Source of the DNA: Chlorogloeopsis fritschii PCC 6912
GTDB taxonomy: Bacteria > Cyanobacteriota > Cyanobacteriia > Cyanobacteriales > Nostocaceae
DNA length: 64,000 nucleotides
Assembly (NCBI RefSeq): GCF_000317285.1
Contig: NZ_AJLN01000067.1
Location: 1-64,000 of the forward strand
Direction of reading: 5' to 3'
This document shows positions 50,515 to 59,651 of the stretch, one piece after another; the stretch's first letter is position 1, and each line of letters opens with the position of its first letter. The notes under the pieces are model-generated. The model was not told the origin of the DNA. It saw only the letters and a program-made list of their open reading frames with translations, and did no database searches. Position numbers and translations under genes: made by a program.

Positions 50515-50546
50515 TGTACCAGACGCGAAATTTCGCGTCTGGTACA
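50515..50546. repeat. Perfect 32-nt palindrome
   Basis: Arms TGTACCAGACGCGAAA and the exact complement, with no loop, immediately downstream of the hydrolase stop at 50549. It shares CCAGACGCGA with the palindrome at 50097 and may be a terminator or an invading repeat unit. Confidence 0.85.
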
Positions 50547-50548
50547 AA

Positions 50549-51772
50549 CTATAGAAAACGTCTGGCAATATCCTTGTAGAAATTTGGATCAGTCCAGTAG
50601 CCTAGATGGGCTTCTACACCCCATTTGCTTGGATACTCCATCTTAACATTATCTAATTTTTCGTAATAATCTAGATGACCGCTAATCGGATCTTGTAGAT
50701 GATAGTAATTAACCCATTGGATTTGTTCTAGTTGGCATTGCACAGGGTTAACATTCAAATACGGAAGTTTCCAAATATATAAAGGTTTAATCCGAAAGGA
50801 ATTTAACTGTTCTAAAATACGCCGTCTAATATACTGATGATGCTGCCCCATTTCTCTAAAGAAAAAAGCGATTTTGTCTAATGGGGAACCGAAGGAAATT
50901 AAGCCTGTAATTTTGTCAATCTCCAAGCTTTTACCCAAATCTTGAGCAAGACTAGCTTCTAAACACAGAAGATTTAAAGTGTCATAGGCAATACAACTAC
51001 CAAGAGAATGCCCAGCTAGTATTACTTGATCGTAATTTGCTTGTTTATCCTTAAGAAGTTCTTTCAACATTGTTAAGGATTCTGCTAATATTTTCTCTCG
51101 AATCCAGTGGTAAGGAGATTTCATATCAGTAGTAGTGTAAATAGCAACATCAGCTACAAAATTTACTAGCAATGGAGTGACTATTTCTTTACTCAATTGC
51201 CATGCTGGTTGCAAAAAACGACCACTCATAAATGGACTTAATAACAGCAGAATTAACCACACTATCAGTCGCAAAATAGGGAATATTAAGTTAAATATAC
51301 GTAGGAATATTGTCAGCCAACGTAAGCGAAATATAAAAATTCCTTTTCCTTGCTTGTCTTTTAACAGTTCTTCTAGTAAATGTTTATTCTCCTTACGGCT
51401 ATAAAAGTCTATTGTCCCTTGTAGTGTTCGTTCAGCCCACTGCAAAATTTCCGGAATACTAATTTTATTTTCTGTATCAGGTGCCCAATAGTACTCATGA
51501 ATGTCTATTAAATCTTCTGCTTGAGAATTAGCCGAACTGATTCTGACAAAACTTTCTGTCCAAGGGTAGCCTGTTGATAGTTTTCGCTTCGTAATCAGAT
51601 GTTCTAGCTTAATCTGCAAATTTCGTGCTTCCAAGAATTTGATCAGGTTCTGAGCGAAATAGTCCATAGTTTCAAATGGACTTTGTTCTCCAACGCCGTG
51701 AATGACAAGAAATGCTGTGTGACCTTTAGGAAATTTAATATTAATATCTTGATTATTCATATTAATTAACAT
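50549..51772 (-). CDS. Membrane-associated alpha/beta hydrolase-like protein
   Basis: A 407-residue protein. The N-terminal strand-turn FLVIHGVGEQSPFETM resembles the HG oxyanion segment of alpha/beta hydrolases, and VILAGHSLGSCIAYDTL gives the nucleophile elbow G-H-S-L-G around residue 255. A hydrophobic insertion at ~155-185 (IFNLIFPILRLIVWLILLLL) would anchor it to a membrane. The catalytic acid and His are not securely placed; a C-terminal SGHLDYY is a candidate. It probably acts on lipids or esters. The start is ATG 51772 or 51760. Confidence 0.75.
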   Translation of the reverse strand: MLINMNNQDINIKFPKGHTAFLVIHGVGEQSPFETMDYFAQNLIKFLEARNLQIKLEHLITKRKLSTGYPWTESFVRISSANSQAEDLIDIHEYYWAPDTENKISIPEILQWAERTLQGTIDFYSRKENKHLLEELLKDKQGKGIFIFRLRWLTIFLRIFNLIFPILRLIVWLILLLLSPFMSGRFLQPAWQLSKEIVTPLLVNFVADVAIYTTTDMKSPYHWIREKILAESLTMLKELLKDKQANYDQVILAGHSLGSCIAYDTLNLLCLEASLAQDLGKSLEIDKITGLISFGSPLDKIAFFFREMGQHHQYIRRRILEQLNSFRIKPLYIWKLPYLNVNPVQCQLEQIQWVNYYHLQDPISGHLDYYEKLDNVKMEYPSKWGVEAHLGYWTDPNFYKDIARRFL

Positions 51773-52073
51773 TTACTTGCAAAATCTTGATTTTTCAAAT
51801 CCGCTTACTTCTTCAGTTAAAAAGCATCTACTAAATACATCCAGCATGAAGAGAGTTTATTTCGGAATTATGAAATGCAGATTTAGATTGGATGAAAAAT
51901 ACGTTATTAAAATAATTATTTGATTATAACCGCAATTAATGAAGTAATAATTAGATTAATCGCTATTTATAGTCATATTTAGCAATATTTACTTGATTAT
52001 AGAGAATAAAGCTTCCTCTCCCACTTTCGATATAGTGATCCCAAATAAAATATGAAGTAAATTACGAAATATA
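51773..52073. other. AT-rich spacer upstream of ppsA
   Basis: No gene or repeat apparent. Probably promoter DNA for the divergent hydrolase and ppsA. Confidence 0.35.
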
Positions 52074-52119
52074 GTAGTTCGTTAATAAAAAGACTAGCTA
52101 TTTTAAAGTCACGAACTAC
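52074..52119. promoter_or_regulatory. Inverted repeat upstream of ppsA, possible operator or attenuator
   Basis: A perfect 9-bp inverted repeat (GTAGTTCGT at 52074-52082 and ACGAACTAC at 52111-52119), 34 bp before the first in-frame ATG of ppsA. The position suits a repressor site or a 5'-UTR hairpin. No regulator can be named. Confidence 0.4.
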
Positions 52120-52170
52120 ACTGCTTGTTTTTACTGAATAGGCAGAGACTTAATGAGGGAAATAATACTT

Positions 52171-54627
52171 ATGACTACAGTTATAAAAGAAACTTTTTTA
52201 TCAACTTCTAAAGAACGATCGCTCATTCTCTGGTTCGACGAAGTTGGCATTGCTGACATAACCCTAGTTGGGGGTAAGAACGCATCTTTAGGCGAAATGA
52301 TTCAGCAGCTCATGCCTAAAGGCATCAAAGTTCCGATTGGGTTTGCAACTACTGCTTATGCTTATCGTTATTTCATTCAATCAGCAGGGTTAGAAGCAAA
52401 GCTCAGAAAACTCTTTGCTGACTTGGATGTAGAGAATATCAAGAATTTACAAGAACGAGGGAAAAAAGCGCGATCGCTCATATTGGAAACACCATTTCCA
52501 CCGCAATTACGGGATGCGATCGCCAAAGCTTACCAAAGTCTTTGCGAACTATACAATCCAAATACAGATGTGGCTGTTCGCTCCAGCGCCACCGCAGAAG
52601 ACTTACCTGATGCCAGTTTTGCCGGGCAACAAGAAACCTATCTTAACGTTACAGGTGTGGAAGGAGTTTTAGCAGCTTGTCATCAATGCTTTGCTTCCCT
52701 ATTTACCGATCGCGCTATTTCCTATCGCCACATCAAAGGATTTGACCACTTTAGCATCGCTCTCGCTGTTGGGGTGCAAAAAATGGTGCGTTCCGACTTA
52801 GCATCCTCTGGAGTCATGTTTTCAATTGAAACGGAAACAGGCTTCAAAGATGCTGCACTCATTACAGCAGCCTATGGCTTGGGTGAAAATGTGGTTCAAG
52901 GAACTGTAAATCCTGATGAATATTATGTATTTAAACCAACTTTAAAAGCAGGTTTTCGCCCCATTATTGATAAAAAATTGGGCAGCAAAGAATTAAAAAT
53001 GGTCTATGATAACAGCTCTAAATCGACTAAAAATGTAGCAGTTACAAGCGAGGAAAAAAGTAAATTTGTTCTTTGTGATGACGACATTTTACAACTAGCA
53101 CGGTGGGCGTGTTTGATTGAAGATTATTATTCCCAAATCAACGGCACTTACACACCGATGGATATCGAATGGGCAAAAGATGGCATCACTGAAGAATTGT
53201 TTGTCGTGCAAGCACGCCCGGAAACGGTGCAATCTCAGAGAAAACAGAATGTCTTGCGGAGTTATCGTCTTTTGGTAGAAGACACGAAGAGGGAAAATAT
53301 CCCCGCACCGCTTGTTACTGGAAGAGCAGTAGGTTCAGCCATCAGCCAAGGGAAAGTGCGAGTAATTCTGGAAGCCGACAAAATTGAGCAATTTCAGCCA
53401 GGAGAAGTACTTGTCACCGAAAGAACAGATCCTGACTGGGAACCAATTATGAAAAAAGCTAGTGCGATTATTACTAATTCTGGTGGGCGCACTTGTCACG
53501 CTGCTATTATTGCACGGGAATTAGGTGTACCTGCAATTGTCGGATGTGGTAATGCTACGGAAATCTTGAAAACTGGTCAAGAGGTAACTGTTTCTTGCGC
53601 CGAAGGAGAAGAGGGGCGAGTTTATGCGGGATTGTTGCCTTTTGATGTTCAAGAAGTTCCTTTAGAAGATTTACCCCGCACCCGCACGCAAATTTTGATG
53701 AATGTGGGTAATCCTCAAGAAGCCTTTAATTTATCTGCCATTCCCAACGATGGGGTAGGTTTGGCGCGCACAGAATTTATTATTGCCAACCAGATCCAAA
53801 CTCATCCAATGGCATTGATTCATTACGATCAGCTAAAAGATAAATTTGTGAAGGGAAAAATAGCCGAAATCACCGCCCTTTACGATGACAAACCCCAGTA
53901 TTTTGTTGATAAATTGGCGCAAGGCATCGGTAGAATTGCTGCGGCATTTTATCCAAAGCCAGTAATTGTCAGGATGTCGGATTTTAAGAGTAACGAGTAT
54001 GCAAATTTACTGGGCGGGAAACAGTTTGAACCTGATGAAGAAAATCCCATGCTGGGTTGGCGAGGAGCAGCACGTTACTATGATGAAGGTTATCGCCAGG
54101 CTTTTGCGCTAGAGTGTAAAGCCATCAAGCGAGTCAGGGATGAGATGGGTTTGACAAACGTTATCCCGATGATTCCCTTCTGCCGCACACCCGATGAAGG
54201 GCGTCTGGTGCTAGCAGAAATGGCAAAAAATGGTTTAAAGCAAGGCGAAAAGAATTTGCAAGTTTATGTAATGTGTGAGTTACCCAATAATGTCATAATG
54301 GCTGAAGAGTTTGCTGAGGTTTTTGATGGTTTTTCCATCGGTTCTAACGACCTCACTCAGCTGACATTGGGATTAGATAGAGATTCGGCGTTGGTAGCGC
54401 GGTTATTTGACGAGCGCAGTCAGGGAGTAAAGCGAATGGTGAAAATGGCGATCGCTGCTGCAAAAAAACATCACCGCAAAATCGGTATTTGCGGGCAAGC
54501 ACCTAGTGATTATCCAGAATTTGCCCGGTTTTTGGTAGAACAGGGAATTGATTCCATCAGCCTCAATCCTGATTCGGTGTTAAAGACTATGCTGGAAGTG
54601 GCAAAAGTAGAACAGCAAGCTAAATAG
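52171..54627 (+). CDS. ppsA: Phosphoenolpyruvate synthase
   Basis: About 818 residues, typical length. It converts pyruvate and ATP to phosphoenolpyruvate, AMP and phosphate in gluconeogenesis. The N-terminal nucleotide-binding domain (TLVGGKNASLGEMI; RSSATAEDLPDASFAGQQET) precedes the swivelling phosphohistidine domain, with the catalytic His in GGRTCHAAIIARELGVP. The C-terminal TIM barrel follows (MGLTNVIPMIPFCRTPDEG; CELPNNVIMAEEFAE; FSIGSNDLTQLTLG). An ATG at 52153 would add six residues (MREIIL). I prefer 52171, where GAGGGA lies ~12 nt upstream, but both are possible. Confidence 0.95.
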   Translation: MTTVIKETFLSTSKERSLILWFDEVGIADITLVGGKNASLGEMIQQLMPKGIKVPIGFATTAYAYRYFIQSAGLEAKLRKLFADLDVENIKNLQERGKKARSLILETPFPPQLRDAIAKAYQSLCELYNPNTDVAVRSSATAEDLPDASFAGQQETYLNVTGVEGVLAACHQCFASLFTDRAISYRHIKGFDHFSIALAVGVQKMVRSDLASSGVMFSIETETGFKDAALITAAYGLGENVVQGTVNPDEYYVFKPTLKAGFRPIIDKKLGSKELKMVYDNSSKSTKNVAVTSEEKSKFVLCDDDILQLARWACLIEDYYSQINGTYTPMDIEWAKDGITEELFVVQARPETVQSQRKQNVLRSYRLLVEDTKRENIPAPLVTGRAVGSAISQGKVRVILEADKIEQFQPGEVLVTERTDPDWEPIMKKASAIITNSGGRTCHAAIIARELGVPAIVGCGNATEILKTGQEVTVSCAEGEEGRVYAGLLPFDVQEVPLEDLPRTRTQILMNVGNPQEAFNLSAIPNDGVGLARTEFIIANQIQTHPMALIHYDQLKDKFVKGKIAEITALYDDKPQYFVDKLAQGIGRIAAAFYPKPVIVRMSDFKSNEYANLLGGKQFEPDEENPMLGWRGAARYYDEGYRQAFALECKAIKRVRDEMGLTNVIPMIPFCRTPDEGRLVLAEMAKNGLKQGEKNLQVYVMCELPNNVIMAEEFAEVFDGFSIGSNDLTQLTLGLDRDSALVARLFDERSQGVKRMVKMAIAAAKKHHRKIGICGQAPSDYPEFARFLVEQGIDSISLNPDSVLKTMLEVAKVEQQAK

Positions 54628-54646
54628 ATTCTAAATAAAACGGCAC

Positions 54647-54679
54647 AGGAGAATTTTCGCTATTTTATGACATTCTCCT
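54647..54679. terminator. Weak hairpin after ppsA
   Basis: An 8-bp stem AGGAGAAT/ATTCTCCT with a 17-nt loop and extra GGC/GCC pairs outside, 20 nt after the ppsA stop. It lacks a T run. Confidence 0.35.
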
Positions 54680-54759
54680 TGCCATAACTTAATAAAACAC
54701 TCCAGAAGAGTAATATCAAGTTCATCTAATTAGTTATAATAAACACTCGTGAAAACTCT

Positions 54760-54880
54760 CTGCGCCTCTGCGTAACGCCAGTTGCTACAACGGGGGGAAC
54801 CCTCCGAAGTCGCCTCAACGGGGGGAACCCCCGCACGGCGCTTCTCTCCGCAACGCACTGGCTCCTCTGCGTGAGCTTTC
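54760..54880. repeat. GC-rich dispersed repeat related to family C
   Basis: Contains AACGCCAGTTGCTACAACG, two CAACGGGGGGAACC units and CGCAACGCACTGGCTCC, words shared with the GC-rich modules at 17100 and 35250. Flanked by CTCTGCG on both sides. Confidence 0.65.
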
Positions 54881-54936
54881 ATCATAACTGTTTTGCCGGA
54901 CATTATACAAAACCTCCAATTTACTCCTAATTTAAA

Positions 54937-55482
54937 ATGGCAATCCTTTTTGAAACAGAGCGCTTGATGATTCGCAGATGGATACCCGAACGTGATGCCG
55001 AACAAGCGTTTGAAATTTATGGCGATCCAAAAGTTACGTATTTTCTTGGTCGTGGTTTTCCTGAGCCTAACATTGAGTCACAACGTCAGAGCTTGATTAG
55101 AGTAACTGAGCGTTACAACCAACTCAACAATGGCACCGGATTTTGGGCAATTGTGGAAAAAGAAACCACAAAAATTGTGGGAAGTATCATTATCAAACAA
55201 TTACCCGGCACAGATAATGTAACCACAGATGATTATGAGGTGGGTTGGCACTTGCGGCGAGCTGATTGGGGGAAAGGGTATGCAACAGAAGCAGGACGAG
55301 GAATGCTTGCCTACGGATTTGATATCCTGAATTTGCCAGTGATTTATGCTGTTGTTAAGCCAGAGAATCATGCCTCAATTGCTGTGACACAGCGACTAGG
55401 GATGAAACCAATCGGGAGGACAAATAAGTATTACGGTGGTGTTGAGCTGCTTCTATTCCAACTAGATTCATCCCTTGTGTAA
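54937..55482 (+). CDS. GNAT acetyltransferase, RimJ/RimL-like
   Basis: A 181-residue protein. ETERLMIRRWIPERDAEQAF at the N-terminus, YEVGWHLRRADWGKGYATEA in the acetyl-CoA region and NHASIAVTQRLGMKPIGRT near the C-terminus are typical of the RimJ/RimL subgroup (Acetyltransf_3), which modifies protein N-termini or small molecules. The substrate is unknown. It is followed 48 bp later by an ABC transporter gene on the same strand, so the two may be co-transcribed. Confidence 0.9.
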   Translation: MAILFETERLMIRRWIPERDAEQAFEIYGDPKVTYFLGRGFPEPNIESQRQSLIRVTERYNQLNNGTGFWAIVEKETTKIVGSIIIKQLPGTDNVTTDDYEVGWHLRRADWGKGYATEAGRGMLAYGFDILNLPVIYAVVKPENHASIAVTQRLGMKPIGRTNKYYGGVELLLFQLDSSLV

Positions 55483-55530
55483 CTCCTACGTCTAAAGTGA
55501 ATATATTGAAATAAATCTAAGACTTTCAGA

Positions 55531-57273
55531 ATGAGCGCAACGATAACAAAGCCTAAACGATTCAATCGTCAACTGTGGCAGAGATTTGTGACGCTTGCCA
55601 AACCTTACTGGTTTTCTGAACAAAAGTGGAAAGCCAGAGGACTGTTAGCACTGCTGATTTTATTGGCATTATTAGTTAACGTCATCAATGTCAGTATTAG
55701 CTTTATTTTCAGAAACATTGATACTTCATTGGCAACTTTTCCCCAAACAGGAGATACAACAACTTTTTGGCGATTCATCGCTATTTATGCGGGACTTTTA
55801 GTGATTGGTACTCCAATTGTTGTCATGTTCGGCTATCTCCAAGACAAGCTGGGATTGTACTGGCGGGATTGGCTGACAAATCGTTTTCTGGATAAATATT
55901 TCCAACATCGTGCCTATTACAAAATAAATTTTAATGAGAATATTGACAATCCAGATCAACGAATTTCTGAAGACATTAGGTCATTTACTCGCACCAGCTT
56001 GTCTTTCTTACTGCTAATTCTGACATCAATTATTACTCTAATTTCTTTCACTGGAGTCTTATTATCTATCTCTGTTTCCCTATCAATTGCACTGATTGTA
56101 TATGCACTTGTCGGGACTGTAGTCACAGCTTGGATCGGTCAACGTTTAATTGGTATTAACTTCAATCAACTTAGAAAAGAAGCAGACTTTCGTTATGGTT
56201 TAGTTCATGTTCGAGATAATGCTGAATCCATCGCTTTTTACCAAGGTGAATATCAAGAATCTCTTCAACTCAGACAGCGTTTTTTGGCAGCAATCCGCAA
56301 CTTTGATTTGTTAATTAACTGGCAGCGAAATTTAGGTTTCTTTACCCAAAGTTATAACTACTTTGTGCGTGCCCTGCCCTACGTAGTCATTGCGCCTATC
56401 TACTTTGCAGGCGAAACTGATTTTGGAACATTTACCCAAGCTGGAATTGCATTCCTGCAAATTTTCTCAGCTTTGTCGGTGATCGTAAGTCAATTTGAAA
56501 ATCTAACCGCTTTTGCCGCCGGGATAGAACGTATGGGTGGCTTGGCTGATGCCCTAGAAATAGAATCAAAGCCGCAGCCAGGAATGACAACTATCGACAC
56601 GACAGAAGATTCCCAGGTTGCCTTACGAAATCTGACGTTGCTGACTCCCAATTATGAACGTACTTTGGTGAGGGAACTGTCACTCAGCTTGCAGCCAGGG
56701 GAAGGTTTGGTTATCGTCGGCAACAGTGGTAGCGGTAAAAGTTCCTTATTGAGGGCGATCGCAGGATTGTGGAATGCGGGTACAGGACAAATTATTCGTC
56801 CACCTTTAGCACAAATGATGTTCTTACCGCAACGTCCTTATATGGTGTTGGGTTCCTTACGCAGTCAGTTACTTTACCCCAAAACTAGCGGCGAAATTAG
56901 TGAAAGCAAGATGCATGAGGTATTAGAGCAAGTTAACTTAACCGACTTGCCAGAACGAGTGGGAGGCTTTGACGTAGAGTTAGACTGGTCAGGTGTATTA
57001 TCTTTGGGAGAACAACAACGCCTTGCCTTCGCGAGACTGCTGTTGAATATACCCAACTATGCCATCTTAGATGAAGCAACTAGCGCCCTCGATCTTGCCA
57101 ACGAACAAAAACTGTATCAGCAACTACGGACACAGCCAGCTACCTTGATCAGCGTCGGACACCGTCCTAGCTTGCTACAATACCACGAATATGTATTAGA
57201 ACTGGATGGAAACTCTAATTGGCAGTTGGTACCTACCGAGGAATATACGGCTAATCTGAGTGCATTTAACTAA
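55531..57273 (+). CDS. ABC transporter, fused permease/ATPase, SbmA/YddA (ABC-D) type
   Basis: A 580-residue half-transporter. Residues ~30-330 form a six-helix membrane domain of the ABC_membrane_2/SbmA-BacA type (GYLQDKLGLYWRDWLTNRFL; RKEADFRYGLVHVRDNAESI, the EAA-like loop). The ATPase has Walker A VGNSGSGKSSLLRAIAGL, signature LSLGEQQRLAFARLLL and Walker B YAILDEATSALD. Related proteins import or export peptides, cobalamin or fatty acyl-CoA; in cyanobacteria the substrate is unknown. It works as a homodimer. Confidence 0.92.
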   Translation: MSATITKPKRFNRQLWQRFVTLAKPYWFSEQKWKARGLLALLILLALLVNVINVSISFIFRNIDTSLATFPQTGDTTTFWRFIAIYAGLLVIGTPIVVMFGYLQDKLGLYWRDWLTNRFLDKYFQHRAYYKINFNENIDNPDQRISEDIRSFTRTSLSFLLLILTSIITLISFTGVLLSISVSLSIALIVYALVGTVVTAWIGQRLIGINFNQLRKEADFRYGLVHVRDNAESIAFYQGEYQESLQLRQRFLAAIRNFDLLINWQRNLGFFTQSYNYFVRALPYVVIAPIYFAGETDFGTFTQAGIAFLQIFSALSVIVSQFENLTAFAAGIERMGGLADALEIESKPQPGMTTIDTTEDSQVALRNLTLLTPNYERTLVRELSLSLQPGEGLVIVGNSGSGKSSLLRAIAGLWNAGTGQIIRPPLAQMMFLPQRPYMVLGSLRSQLLYPKTSGEISESKMHEVLEQVNLTDLPERVGGFDVELDWSGVLSLGEQQRLAFARLLLNIPNYAILDEATSALDLANEQKLYQQLRTQPATLISVGHRPSLLQYHEYVLELDGNSNWQLVPTEEYTANLSAFN

Positions 57274-57419
57274 TGAGATTTTCAAAGTTTTGCTGTTCAA
57301 ACTAGACAGTAATGTCACAAATTCTACAACTATTAATTGAAGCCTGTCTTTCCTCCTGCCATCTGCCCTCTGCCTTATTTTCAAGTTAGATATCCCGAAA
57401 ACCGCTTTATGATGGGAAA

Positions 57420-58967
57420 ATGACGAAACAGCCAAGTAAAAAGATTGATTATTGGTTTTGGTTAGGTATTGCAGGTATATTTATTCTCTCACTTGCCCTG
57501 CGGTTTTGGGGACTGGAGAGATTTAATACCTTAGTATTTGATGAAGTTTACTACGCCACTTTTGGCAATAACTACCTTACCCACAAACCTTTTTTTGACG
57601 GTCATCCACCACTGGGTAAACTGATTATTGCAGTGGGAATATGGCTTGGCAGTCACCTTGGTTTTGGACAAGATATAGTAAATGGGCTAACAGGTTCAGT
57701 GCGATCGCCTTGGAGTTATCGTTGGATTAATGCTCTGTTTGGCTCATTTATTCCTCTAATTATCGCTGGCATTGCCTATCAGTTAAGTTCTCGCCGCAGT
57801 TTTGCTTTGCTTGCTGGTTTGTTCGCAGCCATCGACGGCATATTTATTGTTGAGTCTCGCTATGCCCTCATCAATATCTACATAGTTGTGTTTGGATTGC
57901 TAGGGCAGTGGTTGTTTTTATTAGCACTAGCAAAACAAAGACAGGAACGCAGATTTTATTTAGTACTTGCTAGTATTGCTTTTGGTGCTGCTATTGCTAC
58001 GAAATGGAACGGTTTGTGGTTTCTTTTGGGTATTTATCTGCTTTGGATATTCGCTTGGGGGTGGAAAATCCTCATCGCCAGACATCAAGTAACTGATGTA
58101 AATAATCACTCATCTGCCATACCTGCCACACAATCTGCTGTCAACACTACCAATCGCAGACACAATCTTCATTTATGGGAATCTGACCAGAATATATCAC
58201 CACTACAAAACTTAACCCAGCTTAATATTTTTCATATTGCTTTTTACTTAGGAATTCTCCCAGTTGTAATCTACAGTTTGATTTGGATTCCTCACCTACT
58301 TATAGACACAAGATTTAATTTTATTGAAGTTCACAAACAAATTTTATCGTTTCATGAGGGTTTAGGCGGTAATACTTCTAAAGTTCATCCTTACTGTGCT
58401 CCCTGGTATACATGGCCTTTGATGATTAGACCAATGGCATACTTATACCAAACAGCAACAAGTTTAACAGAACCATTGCCCGTTACGGGGCCACCTTTAC
58501 CTACAGGGACTGGAGAAGTAGTTTATGATGTCCATGCTATGGGCAATCCATTTTTGTGGTGGTTTGGTTTGGCTGCACTGTTATTTTTAGCACTCATGCT
58601 CGGATGGTTAGTAGTAAATTATTTAGTCCAGCAAAAGCGTTTTTCTTCTGTAGCAGTGCTTTCAGTTGATACTTGGATTGCTCTGTACTTGGTATTAAAT
58701 TATGCTGCTAATCTACTGCCTTGGGTAACAGTAGATCGTTGCGTATTTATTTATCACTACATGACAGCGGTGGTATTTGCTTTTTTAGCGATCGCCTGGT
58801 TTGTGGATCAGTGTCTTCGCAGTTATTACAAACCACTCCGCGCTGTTGGTGTCACCATAACCTTTATAATTTTGGCTGCTTTTGTTTTCTGGTTGCCTAT
58901 TTATTTGGCTTTACCTCTGTCTCCTGAAGATTACAGATTGCGGATGTGGTTCAATTCTTGGATTTAA
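57420..58967 (+). CDS. Dolichyl-phosphate-mannose-type protein mannosyltransferase (PMT/GT39)
   Basis: A 515-residue polytopic membrane protein with roughly ten helices. LRFWGLERFNTLVFDEVYYA supplies the acidic DE of the first periplasmic loop that is essential in PMT enzymes. FFDGHPPLGKLIIAVG and YRWINALFGSFIPLIIAGIA are further PMT family landmarks, and the C-terminal four-helix PMT_4TMC part includes NYAANLLPW with HYMTAVVFAFLA. It transfers mannose from a polyprenyl carrier to secreted proteins. GATGGG precedes the ATG. Confidence 0.9.
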   Translation: MTKQPSKKIDYWFWLGIAGIFILSLALRFWGLERFNTLVFDEVYYATFGNNYLTHKPFFDGHPPLGKLIIAVGIWLGSHLGFGQDIVNGLTGSVRSPWSYRWINALFGSFIPLIIAGIAYQLSSRRSFALLAGLFAAIDGIFIVESRYALINIYIVVFGLLGQWLFLLALAKQRQERRFYLVLASIAFGAAIATKWNGLWFLLGIYLLWIFAWGWKILIARHQVTDVNNHSSAIPATQSAVNTTNRRHNLHLWESDQNISPLQNLTQLNIFHIAFYLGILPVVIYSLIWIPHLLIDTRFNFIEVHKQILSFHEGLGGNTSKVHPYCAPWYTWPLMIRPMAYLYQTATSLTEPLPVTGPPLPTGTGEVVYDVHAMGNPFLWWFGLAALLFLALMLGWLVVNYLVQQKRFSSVAVLSVDTWIALYLVLNYAANLLPWVTVDRCVFIYHYMTAVVFAFLAIAWFVDQCLRSYYKPLRAVGVTITFIILAAFVFWLPIYLALPLSPEDYRLRMWFNSWI

Positions 58968-59651
58968 TAAATAGCGGATATGGGACAGGGTTGGGGGAAC
59001 TCTTACAGGGAACAGAAAAAGAAATATTGTCATTCCTTCATTGTGTGATTTATTCACATAAGCGTCTTGCACCCTTCTCAAGAGCCAGATTGCTCTAGTT
59101 CTCGTTACCAGGTTCAACCTGGTAACGAGGGTTTGTGGGCTGCCGCCTCCAAACTATAAGGATGAAAAAAGTCGGAGATCTGAACACCTACAACCTGTCA
59201 AAATCAATGTGGTAGATTACTACTTGCTAGCTAACTTACGTTGTTCTGGTTTTTGCGCAAAATATTAAGACCAAACTCTACAAACTTGGTAATTTATGCA
59301 CATAAAATGCATTATTTATTCATCAAAGTACATATTGAGAAGATGTAATAATAAACGACTTTTAACATTAATTAGCTGAATACTCCTCTACGAGTTGTTA
59401 GACTGGGAACGCAAGTTAATTGAGAAACACAGCAAAAACAACTAAGGACAGGAAAAGACTAAATAATTCTGACAGAAGTTTTCTATTTTGGGAAATTTGG
59501 CAAGAGTATTATCCTGTCGTGTAGCTTTAACTATCTGTGATGAAAAAGGTAGTTACAAAATTTAATTTAGTGAGAGTAGTATACCCGATTGGTAATTGAG
59601 GCGATCGCTACTTTAGTTTTTAACGATCCGCAAGGAAAGAGGAGGATCTAA
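58968..59651. other. Spacer upstream of the phytochrome gene
   Basis: Contains family A repeat copy 4 near its left end, and otherwise AT-rich sequence with one HIP1 site near 59602. Promoter of the phytochrome operon by position; GAGGAGG 6 nt before its ATG is a strong ribosome binding site. Confidence 0.4.
59080..59150. repeat. Dispersed palindromic repeat, family A copy 4 (inverted)
   Basis: AAGAGCCAGATTGCTCTAGTT flank, palindromic core at 59101-59129 (CTCGTTACCAGGTT arms), then GGGTTTGTGGGCTGCCGCC. It is the best preserved copy, in the opposite orientation to copies 1 and 2. Confidence 0.88.
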
